Positions 20,107 to 28,070 of a DNA stretch of 64,000 bases are shown piece after piece (the first letter of the stretch is position 1; the number at the start of each line of letters is the position of its first letter). Below the pieces are notes generated by a model. The model saw nothing but the letters and a program-made list of their open reading frames with translations, was not told where the DNA came from and searched no databases. The stretch is from contig CP024846.1 of NCBI GenBank assembly GCA_004564215.1, forward strand, positions 62,001 to 126,000, given 5' to 3'. A program made the position numbers and the translations under genes. Origin of the DNA: Beijerinckiaceae bacterium (lineage in GTDB: Bacteria; Pseudomonadota; Alphaproteobacteria; Rhizobiales; Beijerinckiaceae).

Positions 20107-21831
20107 CTGGCGGGCGCGACATTCAAGGAACGGTTGCGCGTCGTCGGAGTCCTCGCCGCACGCGCCGGATTGGTTTTGCGGCGGTCTCTCGGCGCACCCT
20201 GGCGCGCCGCCATCGGATTGCGGAGGCGGCCGCCGGAGCGGCTCTTGATCGCGCCGCAAGATATCCGAACCAGCGATCCGACACTTGCGGCCGATATTTA
20301 CGCCGGCTATTTCGCGTTCGGCGGTAAGATCGTCAATGCGCATGGCCGCTCGCCGTTCGAATTGGAGACCGGATCGGCCGCCTGGGCGCGGGCGCTTGCG
20401 GGTTTTGGATGGTTGCGGCATTTGCGGGCTGCCGATACCGCAGTGGCTCGCGCGAACGCCCGGGCTCTGGTCGATGATTTCTTGAGCATTGCGGGCAAGC
20501 CAAGCGCAATCCCGGCGTGGGAACCGCAGGTCGCGGCCCGTCGCCTGCTCGCCTTTTTATCGCAATCGCCGGTGATCCTCGATGGGGCGGACCGGGCCTT
20601 CTACCGCCGCTTTATGAAGGGGATCGGCCGAACTCAGGTGTTTCTCGAGCGCAAAATCGCTGGCGGCCTTGCTGGAGAACCGCGGCTCCTTGCAGCGATT
20701 GCCTTGGCTGAACTCGGCCTCTGCGCGGAGGGGACGGGCCGGCTTCCTCAACGCGGTGCCAAGCTGCTGGCCGAGGAGCTTGACCGCCAAGTCCTTCCGG
20801 ATGGTGGCCATATCAGCCGAAATCCGGAAATCCTGCTCGACCTTCTTCCTGATCTGCTTCCTTTGCGGCAAGCCTATGCCGCCCGTGGTTTGCAGGCGCC
20901 CGCCCAACTCCTCAACGCCATCGACCGCATGTTGCCGATGCTGCGCCTGTTCCGGCATGGTGATGGGACGCTCGGCCTCTTCAACGGCATGGGTGTCACG
21001 CCGCCCGAACTGCTTGCCACCATCCTGGCTTATGACGACGTCCGGGCCCAGGCGCTGACCAGCGCGCGGCACTCCGGTTACCAGCGCCTGGAAACGGCGG
21101 ACGCGATTGCCTTGATTGACGCGGGCCGGCCGCCGCCGCAAATTTTTTCAAATCGCGCGCATGCCGGTTGTTCGTCGCTCGAATTTTCGGTGGGTGCGCA
21201 TAGGCTGGTCATCAATTGCGGCGCGCCCGACGCCAATCGCGCTGCGGCGCGCGAAGCCGCCCGCATGACGGCGGCCCATTCGACTCTTGTCATCGACGAC
21301 ATATCGTCCTGCCGCTTCGCGTCGCACGCTGGGCTGAGCAAATGGCTCGGCGATCAGATCGTTGCGGGGCCGGACAAGGTCGACGTCGAGCGCCATGACG
21401 ACTCTTCCGGTTCAACCGTGCTTGTCGGGCATAATGGCTATGCGGCCCGGTTCGGTGTCATCCATGAGCGTTTCGTCATGCTGCACAAGGATGGCAAGAT
21501 GCTCGAGGGCGTGGACCGTCTGCGGGCCGCGGAGCCTGGTGAGCCGGTCGAAAAACATCCCTTTGCGGTGCGCTTCCACATTCACCCGAATGTGCGGCTG
21601 AAGCGCGTGCGCGATGGCCTCGCCGTGCTTTGCGTCTTGCCCGATGGCGGGCGCTGGCTCTTCGAGACCGCAAATGGTTTGGTGGACATTGAGGAAAGCA
21701 TTTATTTCGCGGCACCCGATGGGCCGCGCAGTTGTGCGCAGATTGTTATTCACGGCGAGACTGCGGCCGACACGGTTGTCGAATGGAACCTCCGCAACGT
21801 CGAACGGAAGTCACCGCGAGACGAGGGGTGA
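20107..21831 (+). CDS. Heparinase II/III family protein
   Basis: Protein of about 574 residues with an N-terminal alpha-helical toroid region and a C-terminal beta-sandwich heparinase II/III-like domain (LVINCGAP, THSTLVIDD-like AAHSTLVIDD, LVGHNGYAARFG). Family members are polysaccharide lyases, but the role of this conserved rhizobial member next to rsmB is not established. There is no obvious signal peptide. Start choice: CTG at 20107 lies 6 bases after a strong GAGGAGGT (20093-20100) and yields MAGATFKERLRV, as in relatives. A TTG at 20134 with AAGGAA just upstream is the conventional alternative. Its stop overlaps the convergent thiE gene by 21 bases. Confidence 0.85.
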   Translation: MAGATFKERLRVVGVLAARAGLVLRRSLGAPWRAAIGLRRRPPERLLIAPQDIRTSDPTLAADIYAGYFAFGGKIVNAHGRSPFELETGSAAWARALAGFGWLRHLRAADTAVARANARALVDDFLSIAGKPSAIPAWEPQVAARRLLAFLSQSPVILDGADRAFYRRFMKGIGRTQVFLERKIAGGLAGEPRLLAAIALAELGLCAEGTGRLPQRGAKLLAEELDRQVLPDGGHISRNPEILLDLLPDLLPLRQAYAARGLQAPAQLLNAIDRMLPMLRLFRHGDGTLGLFNGMGVTPPELLATILAYDDVRAQALTSARHSGYQRLETADAIALIDAGRPPPQIFSNRAHAGCSSLEFSVGAHRLVINCGAPDANRAAAREAARMTAAHSTLVIDDISSCRFASHAGLSKWLGDQIVAGPDKVDVERHDDSSGSTVLVGHNGYAARFGVIHERFVMLHKDGKMLEGVDRLRAAEPGEPVEKHPFAVRFHIHPNVRLKRVRDGLAVLCVLPDGGRWLFETANGLVDIEESIYFAAPDGPRSCAQIVIHGETAADTVVEWNLRNVERKSPRDEG

Positions 21832-22440
21832 GGGCGTGCGCACGAATCCTCGCGTCGCTGTCACCCAGTCTCGCGTGCGTTGTTCGGGGTCCGCGTTCAA
21901 GGTGATGTCGGTGACCACCGCGGCGCTATCGGCGCCCGCTTCGAGAACGCCGGCGACGCGGTCCAAAGTGACTCCGCCAATGCCTACTAGCGGGATCCGG
22001 CCGATCTTCTTTTTCCATTCGGCAAGGCGGTCCAAGCCTTGCGGCGCAAAAGCCATCGCCTTCAAGATCGTCGGATAGATTGGCCCGAGCGCGATATAAT
22101 CCGGTGCCACTTCCAATGCCCGGAACAATTCGGCGTCATCATGGGTCGAGACACCGAGCCTCATCCCGGCGCGGCGGATAGCGGCTAAATCCGCCGTATC
22201 GAGATCGCTTTGTCCGAGATGAACGAAATCGCAGCCCGCTTCGATTGCGTCTTGCCAATAATCATTGACGATAAGCTGCGCGCCATGCTGCTCGCAAAGT
22301 GCCTTGGCCTCTTTGATCTCGGCGCGAACCGTCGACTCCGGCTTGTCCTTGATCCGCAATTGCACGAGCCGAACGCCGCAAGGCAAAAGCCGCGCGATCC
22401 AGGCGGCGCTATCGACGATCAGATAAAACGGATCAAGCAC
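21811..22440 (-). CDS. thiE: Thiamine phosphate synthase ThiE
   Basis: Couples the thiazole and pyrimidine moieties (HET-P and HMP-PP) to thiamine monophosphate. It is a TIM-barrel protein of 209 residues from a GTG start. Motifs are [52 protein letters not shown] and GIGGV. The start overlaps the end of thiG by 8 bases. It is the last gene of the thiO-S-G-E operon under the TPP riboswitch. The longer upstream frame is only thiG antiphase. Confidence 0.95.
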   Translation of the reverse strand: MLDPFYLIVDSAAWIARLLPCGVRLVQLRIKDKPESTVRAEIKEAKALCEQHGAQLIVNDYWQDAIEAGCDFVHLGQSDLDTADLAAIRRAGMRLGVSTHDDAELFRALEVAPDYIALGPIYPTILKAMAFAPQGLDRLAEWKKKIGRIPLVGIGGVTLDRVAGVLEAGADSAAVVTDITLNADPEQRTRDWVTATRGFVRTPSPLVSR

Positions 22441-23230
22441 GCGCGAGGTCGCTGAACGCGCGCCCGATGACGGGAGTCGAAGGCGCGGCCATGTCGCGCG
22501 GCTGCATCGGATCGGCGCGGTAGCCGAGCCGCCCAGCCTCGACCGCGAGCGCGAAGGCGCGGGCCATCCCGACAGGATCGCCGGCCTTGGCAATCGCGGT
22601 GTTCAAAAGGACCGCGTCAAAACCCATTTCCATAGCGGCCGCCGCATGCGAGGGCGTGCCGATCCCGGCGTCGATGATCAGCGGCACCTGCGGAAAATGC
22701 GCGCGCAGCGATTTCAGCGCATAAGGATTGTTGAGGCCGCGCCCGGAACCGATCGGAGATCCCCATGGCATGAGAACCTCACACCCCGCGCGTAAAAGTT
22801 TTTCCGCCGCGACAAGATCCTCAGTGGTGTAGGGAAAAACCTGAAACCCTTCGCGGGAAAGAATCGAGGCCGCCTCAACGAGACCGAACACATCGGGCTG
22901 CAAACTGTCTTCCTCGCCGATGACTTCGAGCTTGATCCAAGGCGTGTCAAAAACCTCGCGCGCCATTTGCGCGGTGGTCACTGCTTCCTTCACGCTGCTG
23001 CACCCGGCGGTGTTGGGCAGGACCCGAACCCCAAGTTCGCGGATCAGCGACCAAAAATTTTCGCCGGCCCGGCTTGCCCCCGACTCGCGCCTGAGCGAAA
23101 CGGTCACGACCTCGGCTTTCGCCGCCGTGATCGCGCGCGAAAGAATCGCGGGCGAGGGATATTGCGCGGTCCCAACCAGAAGACGCGAAGAAAGCTCGAG
23201 TCCATAAAGGGTCAGAGCGTCGAGACTCAT
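22433..23230 (-). CDS. thiG: Thiazole synthase ThiG
   Basis: TIM-barrel enzyme that builds the thiazole phosphate from deoxyxylulose phosphate, dehydroglycine and ThiS-thiocarboxylate. The catalytic Lys is in [10 protein letters not shown]. Other signatures are [37 protein letters not shown] and [10 protein letters not shown]. The start [10 protein letters not shown] follows the thiS stop by one base. Its 265-residue length is normal. Confidence 0.97.
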   Translation of the reverse strand: MSLDALTLYGLELSSRLLVGTAQYPSPAILSRAITAAKAEVVTVSLRRESGASRAGENFWSLIRELGVRVLPNTAGCSSVKEAVTTAQMAREVFDTPWIKLEVIGEEDSLQPDVFGLVEAASILSREGFQVFPYTTEDLVAAEKLLRAGCEVLMPWGSPIGSGRGLNNPYALKSLRAHFPQVPLIIDAGIGTPSHAAAAMEMGFDAVLLNTAIAKAGDPVGMARAFALAVEAGRLGYRADPMQPRDMAAPSTPVIGRAFSDLARA

Positions 23231-23231
23231 C

Positions 23232-23429
23232 TCAGCCTCCTTGCCGGGGGACAAGAATTTCGACCGCGTCGCCCTCTTTCAAAAGGGTCTTGGCGCGATC
23301 CACCTTGCGCACGAAATTCTGATTGAGCGCGGTTGCCACGGCCCCTTCTTCGTAATCGAGTTCAGCAAGCAGCGCGGCAAGCGTGTCCGCACCGACGTCA
23401 AGCGCTTTGCCGTTTACCTGGATTTGCAT
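23232..23429 (-). CDS. thiS: Sulfur carrier protein ThiS
   Basis: Ubiquitin-fold carrier of 65 residues that ends in the required Gly-Gly (VPRQGG). The C-terminal glycine is adenylated and thiocarboxylated to deliver sulfur to ThiG. It starts [10 protein letters not shown] and overlaps the 3' end of thiO by 32 bases. It sits between thiO and thiG, which confirms identity. Confidence 0.95.
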   Translation of the reverse strand: MQIQVNGKALDVGADTLAALLAELDYEEGAVATALNQNFVRKVDRAKTLLKEGDAVEILVPRQGG

Positions 23430-24408
23430 CCATGACCTCCGGAAAATAAGCGTCTTCGAGCACGATCTGCGCGACCCTGCGCGCGAGCGCGGGCGCGACC
23501 AGGAAGCCATGCCGGAACAGGCCGTTGACATAGATTTTTCGGCCTTCGCGGCGGATCCTTGGCAGATTGTCGGGAAACGCCGGCCGGACGCCGGCACCCG
23601 TCTCGACGATTTCCGCCTCGGCGAAAGCCGGGTGGAGCTGATAGGCCGCGCCAAGCAATTCGAGCATGGCGCGCGCGGTGATCCGCCCGGCTTCCTCGTT
23701 TTCGATCATCGTAGCGCCGATCATGAAATGCCCGTCGCCGCGCGGCACGATGTAGACCGGATGGCGGGGATGAATGAAACGCACCGGCCGCGCGAGGCTG
23801 ACTTCGCGCGTGAAGAGAACCAGCATTTCGCCCTTGACGCCGCGCAGGTCGGGCAGGGCGTCTTGCGCCGAGAGTCCCCGGCAATCGATCGTCCAATCGG
23901 GCGCACCAAAAGCAGATTGCGCATCGACGCCGTAGCGCAGCGTAACTTGGTCGAAGCCAGCGAGAGCCGCGGCAAGCACCGACATGGCGGCACGTGGATC
24001 GAGATGGGCTTCCTGCGGAAAAAACAAAGCCTCCTCGAAACGCCCTTCGAGATCGGGTTCGAGCGCGGCGATTTTTTCCGCGGCGATGGGCTCGAAACCG
24101 CTGGTGCGCCGCGCGAACTGCGTCAGCTCAACGCGGTCCCGTGCGGTGGTGACAACCAAAGTTCCCCGCTGCATGGCCACGGGCACTGTGGTTGTCCAGA
24201 ATTTCAGGGATTCCAAACCGAGATCAAAAATGAGCGGCTCGGCGGTCTCGGATTCGCACCAGGGCGCCAGCATGCCGCCCGCAAAAAAGGAACAACCAAG
24301 CCCCGGACCTTCGCGGGCTTCGAGCACTTCGACAGTTTGCCCCGCCCGGGCAAGTTCGAATGCCACGGTCAGGCCCGCGATCCCCGCGCCCAGGATTCGA
24401 ATGCGCAT
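23398..24408 (-). CDS. thiO: Glycine oxidase ThiO
   Basis: FAD-dependent amine oxidase that converts glycine to the iminoacetate used by ThiG in aerobes. The N-terminal dinucleotide-binding motif is ILGAGIAGLTVAFELARAG. Late motifs include GDGHFMIGATMIE and GHFRHGFLVAP-like sequence (LFRHGFLVAPALA). The ATG at 24408 is chosen; it is preceded at 7 bases by GGGAGGGA. First gene of the operon behind the TPP riboswitch. 336 residues. Confidence 0.94.
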   Translation of the reverse strand: MRIRILGAGIAGLTVAFELARAGQTVEVLEAREGPGLGCSFFAGGMLAPWCESETAEPLIFDLGLESLKFWTTTVPVAMQRGTLVVTTARDRVELTQFARRTSGFEPIAAEKIAALEPDLEGRFEEALFFPQEAHLDPRAAMSVLAAALAGFDQVTLRYGVDAQSAFGAPDWTIDCRGLSAQDALPDLRGVKGEMLVLFTREVSLARPVRFIHPRHPVYIVPRGDGHFMIGATMIENEEAGRITARAMLELLGAAYQLHPAFAEAEIVETGAGVRPAFPDNLPRIRREGRKIYVNGLFRHGFLVAPALARRVAQIVLEDAYFPEVMDANPGKRQSA

Positions 24409-24415
24409 CAAGCCA

Positions 24416-24436
24416 TCCCTCCCTGCGGGTGCAGGG
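24416..24436 (-). promoter_or_regulatory. Hairpin overlapping the thiO Shine-Dalgarno
   Basis: On the minus strand CCCTGC-ACCC-GCAGGG forms a perfect 6-bp stem. Its 3' arm runs directly into the purine-rich GGGAGGGA used for thiO translation. This suggests that the riboswitch could act by hiding the ribosome site. The control mechanism is inferred. Confidence 0.5.
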
Positions 24437-24477
24437 TCGGCGAGACGCGGGGCAAAATGAAGGAAAGAAGCGACATC

Positions 24478-24578
24478 ACCATCCCTACGCCAGTACGAGC
24501 TGGATCAGGTTCGAAGGGTCGCCGGGCCGCCTTTCAGCGCTGCCAGCCTCTCAGCCCCCTGCCGGGGATCCCCTAGGT
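24478..24578 (-). ncRNA. TPP (THI-box) riboswitch
   Basis: On the minus strand the leader contains the conserved elements of the thiamine pyrophosphate aptamer in order: GGGGATCCCCGG, then GGGCTGAGAGG, then ACCCTTCGAACCTGATC, and the closing ACTGGCGTAGGGA. It lies about 70 bases before thiO and directly after a promoter, so it should repress the whole thiO-thiS-thiG-thiE operon when TPP is abundant. Confidence 0.95.
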
Positions 24579-24588
24579 CTGTCTGTTT

Positions 24589-24617
24589 TAGGTAGGCTTT
24601 TGAGCGGCTTGCGTCAA
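24589..24617 (-). promoter_or_regulatory. Promoter of the thi operon
   Basis: On the minus strand TTGACG and TACCTA are spaced by 17 bases. The predicted transcript start falls just before the riboswitch, as expected. Confidence 0.7.
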
Positions 24618-24634
24618 GCAGAGCTGGGGGCCAG

Positions 24635-25639
24635 CTATGCCGCCAGCGCCTTATCGGTCTCTGCGTAGCCTTCGTCGGCACGCTGCTTGATGGTCTCGGG
24701 CGAGAAATCGGCGCCATCGAGGCCGTCGATCGGTTCCGGACGCGTGATTGAAATGATGCGCGGCACACGAACATAGCCGCGTTTCGCCACCGCCTCAAAG
24801 GCCGGATTGTCTTTCAGCGGATTGCCTCCGGGCAGGCTTTCAAGCGCCTCCATCAAATCGGCTACTTCGTCGATCCGGTGCAGCATCTTCACATCCTGCG
24901 CCGTCTTGTTGGCGAACTGAAGGTTCTTGGTCCGCGAGGTGACTTCCTGCATGGTGCGCGGAATCTGCCCTTTGTTCGGGAAGAGATTGACGACATAAAT
25001 CGTGCGCGCCACGCCCCGCGCCCGATCCATCGTGTCGAGGACGGCGCCGAGCGGCGTGTTGTCGAACAATCCGCCATCCCAATAATATTTGCCCTTGATT
25101 ACCGTCATGGGAAACGAGGGCGGCAGACTGCCGCTCGCAACAATGTGGTCCAAGGACAGGCTTTGGTCGCGGCTGAAGAAATGTTCGATCTGGCCTTCCG
25201 CGATATCCGTCGCGGTCACCAGAAGACCCGGCGAAGCATTCGTGTCGGCCAGCGCATCGAGATCGACCAATTGCGAGAGCGTGTGGCGCAACGGTTCGGT
25301 GTCGTAAATATTGGTCCAGCTCGGCAAGGCAAAATAATCGAGCCGTGGCACATAGAAATTGGGATTGCCGAGAACCGACGCATAGGGCCGGAACGCCGGC
25401 GGAAGAAACAATCCGGAAACTGTGATCTTATCCCAAAACGCTTCGAGCGCTTCGAGCGGTTTCAGACCTTTGGCCGGGCGCGCCAGCAGCACCGCGGTAA
25501 TTGCGCCGATGGAAACCCCGGCGATCACGTCGGGGGCGAAATGATCATCCTCGTAGAGTCGCCGCGCCGCGCCGAGCTCATAGGCGCCAAGCGCGCCGCC
25601 TCCCTGCAGAACCAACGCCGAGCGTGCCGCATGCGACAT
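24635..25639 (-). CDS. Patatin-like phospholipase family protein
   Basis: Cytosolic serine acyl hydrolase of 334 residues. The oxyanion loop is LQGGGALGAYE, the nucleophile motif GVSIG has Ser43, and the catalytic aspartate lies in YWDGGLFDN near residue 188. The C-terminal region (roughly the last 100 residues) fits DUF3734, common in rhizobial patatins. Such proteins hydrolyse acyl lipids, and some act on polyhydroxyalkanoate-related substrates. The start MSHAARS is chosen over a GTG/ATG upstream because AGG TTGAC precedes it and family members begin there. Confidence 0.9.
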   Translation of the reverse strand: MSHAARSALVLQGGGALGAYELGAARRLYEDDHFAPDVIAGVSIGAITAVLLARPAKGLKPLEALEAFWDKITVSGLFLPPAFRPYASVLGNPNFYVPRLDYFALPSWTNIYDTEPLRHTLSQLVDLDALADTNASPGLLVTATDIAEGQIEHFFSRDQSLSLDHIVASGSLPPSFPMTVIKGKYYWDGGLFDNTPLGAVLDTMDRARGVARTIYVVNLFPNKGQIPRTMQEVTSRTKNLQFANKTAQDVKMLHRIDEVADLMEALESLPGGNPLKDNPAFEAVAKRGYVRVPRIISITRPEPIDGLDGADFSPETIKQRADEGYAETDKALAA

Positions 25640-25831
25640 GTCAACCTCCAATGGAGTGGACTGCGATGCAACAACTTAAGCACCGCAGCGCGGCAAGCGC
25701 AAGCTGAATTGGCCTTTCGAAGTGATCTCAGGTTTCGCGAACCAGTGGGTGCATCGAACAGCGTGGTTGTCATCCGCAGCATCCACGCTCGATGGAAATT
25801 CGATGATGCTTCTCTCGGAGACACGGACGTT

Positions 25832-27697
25832 TTATGCCGCCCGCTGAAATGGCCAGCTATGGAAGCTCGATAGATCACCATCGCCTGACTTCTTGACGGA
25901 CAGCATGAATCTGGTGCCAACAGCGCTTTCACGGATTTGTTTAGGGCAACCCTTAATTGGCTTTCCCGTATTGAACCCTTGTCCGGCGAAAGGTCGCACT
26001 TCGGTCTTTCCATCTTTCAAGGCACAAACCTCAACAGTGATCTGTTCATGTTTCGGATGCCCCTTTTTCTTGGGACTTATGTCTTCGATGAATGCGAGTG
26101 CCGACGGCACCTTCATAAGGTCGAGCCGCTGCATATTACGCATCAGACTGATCTTGGAAAAAAGGGGAAGATTGCCGGATTTAAGAGCTTTGTCTTTGTG
26201 TGTGATGATTCCGAAGATTACCTTGAAATCAAAAGCTTCAATAGGCGCCAAGTACCTCTCCTGATCGTTTCCATTTAGCCTAGCGATCAGCAAGTTCTTC
26301 ATCTTGTTCCGCGACGTAGGTTCGAGTTCGATTAACTCAATGGAATTCACGCCTTGGCTAAATAGATGGCTCAGATGGGATGACCGGGTTGAAATTTTCA
26401 GATGATAGAGCACCCCGCGATGTCCATTTGAACCGGAGGGATCCTTTTCAACAGTGTAAATATCGCAAGGTTCGATCGCCGTGTTGCCGGCTGGACTGAT
26501 ATCAGTTTGATCAAGGCAGATAAAACGGTTCACCCACGCGGGAATGGCTGCATTGTAGTTGCTTTCGCTGTAAACTGCTTTGCCATCCTTGATGCCGTCG
26601 TGGTCATAGGGGCAAAGGTTGCTATCCTCGCATTTCTTATCAAGATAAGTCTTGAGCCGCGCAACATAACTCTTCTCTACTCTGTACCATCCCCCTTCAC
26701 ACAAGTGATAGATAACCTGCTCTTCCGTTAGCTCTGCATCAAAGATGAGCGTTCGATAAGCACTGTATGATTGACTGCCGTAACCGTCTGCGTCTGTGAG
26801 CCGCATGCGGTAGTTCTTGAGCCCATCAATAGTTAGCACATCAACAAGATCATCACCCAAAAATTCATAAAACTGCTCAAGCGAAATATCGGGGAAAATC
26901 TCGCTTGTTACCCTGTCACCTTCGAAAACGCAGCACGTGTTGTCGCGATAATCCACAATATCAGGGACCATGAGTGTAACGTGACCTTCCCGCTGCCGAA
27001 GAGCCTGCAGAAGTAACTCGTCCAAATGGGCGATCTTGCTAGGATCCTTAACAGGAGCGATATTTTGAATGTTGGGAAATGCAGCCTTATAGTCCTCCTT
27101 TCCGTAGAGCGTGAGGAGCTTCTCGCACGTTTGCGCCAGCTCATTCGGTCCCAGCTTCAAGTTCACCTTCAGAGCTACCGAGCCAGTGGCATTTTTGAAC
27201 AGCTCCTCATATTCCTTTTTTACCTTGCCGGTGAGGCATTTGATGATCTCGCTGTTGCCATCGAAGTCCAGATAGGTGAGTTCAGTCGATACCGGAACCT
27301 GAGTCCGCTTGCGGCGTGCGATACCAGGCTCGACCATATCGGCGCTCTTGAGTTCGTTCGGGTCGACGCTATTGAGCGTCACTAACAGCCCAAAATCATA
27401 CTCGTAAGCTTCGTCATTGAGGTGGTGAAACACTTGCCCAAAGGACAGAGCGAAGTAGCGGTCCGCGACTGGTAGGAAGACAAGCGCGCCTTTATGCTCC
27501 TGCCAAAGATCCGCCTGCACTCCGAAAAAGTCTTTCCACCAAGGCGGCTTCGGATCGGAATCCAGGATGTAGAGCGTAGCGTTTGCCGGAAGCTCAGCGG
27601 CTGCAGCGCTTCCCAGGCTATGGTCCTGCTTCAGGGAGTTTGTGGCGTCATAGCCCGACTTCAGAAGATAAATTGAAAACGGATGGGATTTGCCCAT
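25832..27697 (-). CDS. TIGR04141/DUF6119 sporadically distributed protein
   Basis: Protein of 621 residues. The pattern near its N-terminus (FSIYLLKSGYD, then KPPWWKDFFG, LVFLPVADRYFALSFGQ, FGLLVTLNSVDP and RRKRTQVP) matches from memory the TIGR04141 family, now DUF6119. That family is patchily distributed and has no established function. No transmembrane segment, signal peptide or known catalytic motif is evident. GAGGATCAAACT gives a good ribosome site for the ATG. Base composition is visibly richer in A and T than the flanking patatin and addB genes, which suggests horizontal transfer. It stands alone, with no obvious partner gene. A role in phage or plasmid conflict is only a guess from its patchy occurrence. 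Confidence 0.75.
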   Translation of the reverse strand: MGKSHPFSIYLLKSGYDATNSLKQDHSLGSAAAAELPANATLYILDSDPKPPWWKDFFGVQADLWQEHKGALVFLPVADRYFALSFGQVFHHLNDEAYEYDFGLLVTLNSVDPNELKSADMVEPGIARRKRTQVPVSTELTYLDFDGNSEIIKCLTGKVKKEYEELFKNATGSVALKVNLKLGPNELAQTCEKLLTLYGKEDYKAAFPNIQNIAPVKDPSKIAHLDELLLQALRQREGHVTLMVPDIVDYRDNTCCVFEGDRVTSEIFPDISLEQFYEFLGDDLVDVLTIDGLKNYRMRLTDADGYGSQSYSAYRTLIFDAELTEEQVIYHLCEGGWYRVEKSYVARLKTYLDKKCEDSNLCPYDHDGIKDGKAVYSESNYNAAIPAWVNRFICLDQTDISPAGNTAIEPCDIYTVEKDPSGSNGHRGVLYHLKISTRSSHLSHLFSQGVNSIELIELEPTSRNKMKNLLIARLNGNDQERYLAPIEAFDFKVIFGIITHKDKALKSGNLPLFSKISLMRNMQRLDLMKVPSALAFIEDISPKKKGHPKHEQITVEVCALKDGKTEVRPFAGQGFNTGKPIKGCPKQIRESAVGTRFMLSVKKSGDGDLSSFHSWPFQRAA

Positions 27698-28070
27698 AGT
27701 TTGATCCTCAAAAAAAATAATAAAGTAAGACTGTCGTTATCTGTTGCTCCATCAAACCAGACGGGATGATAAACGTGCAGCAATTTTCGAGGTATGGGAC
27801 GAATTTCCACTGGTGTTTTCATGCGATCGCTTACGACGATCAGCGCCTCTAGGCGTGAAGTTGGAGCAACGCCAGCAAAGTCTTCTGCTACGTTCAAGCT
27901 AGCTGCGGGCTTTGTGCGCTCCACCCTCATAGCGAGCGCATCCCTGACCAACTCCCAGTTTCCCCGGCTCAACCCGCACCTGTGGACAGCCGCTTATACC
28001 CTTTAGGATACCAAGTTCGCAGGCCGCATGATGGCGGCGACAACTGCCATAGATCACCTGAAAAACCCAC
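27698..28070. other. AT-richer gap between the TIGR04141 gene and addB
   Basis: The 373 bases contain no gene I can support. The part next to the TIGR04141 gene is A/T rich and includes its ribosome site and presumably its promoter. A minus-strand frame (27661-27972) overlaps the TIGR04141 start and encodes a peptide resembling no family I know; it may be a gene remnant. In related genomes the region before addB carries a nucleotidyltransferase and tsaE. They are absent here, consistent with a rearranged or inserted boundary. Confidence 0.5.

Noticed and set aside
27794..28006. A 70-codon plus-strand gene before addB
   Set aside because: No recognisable family, and it overlaps an equally weak minus-strand frame.
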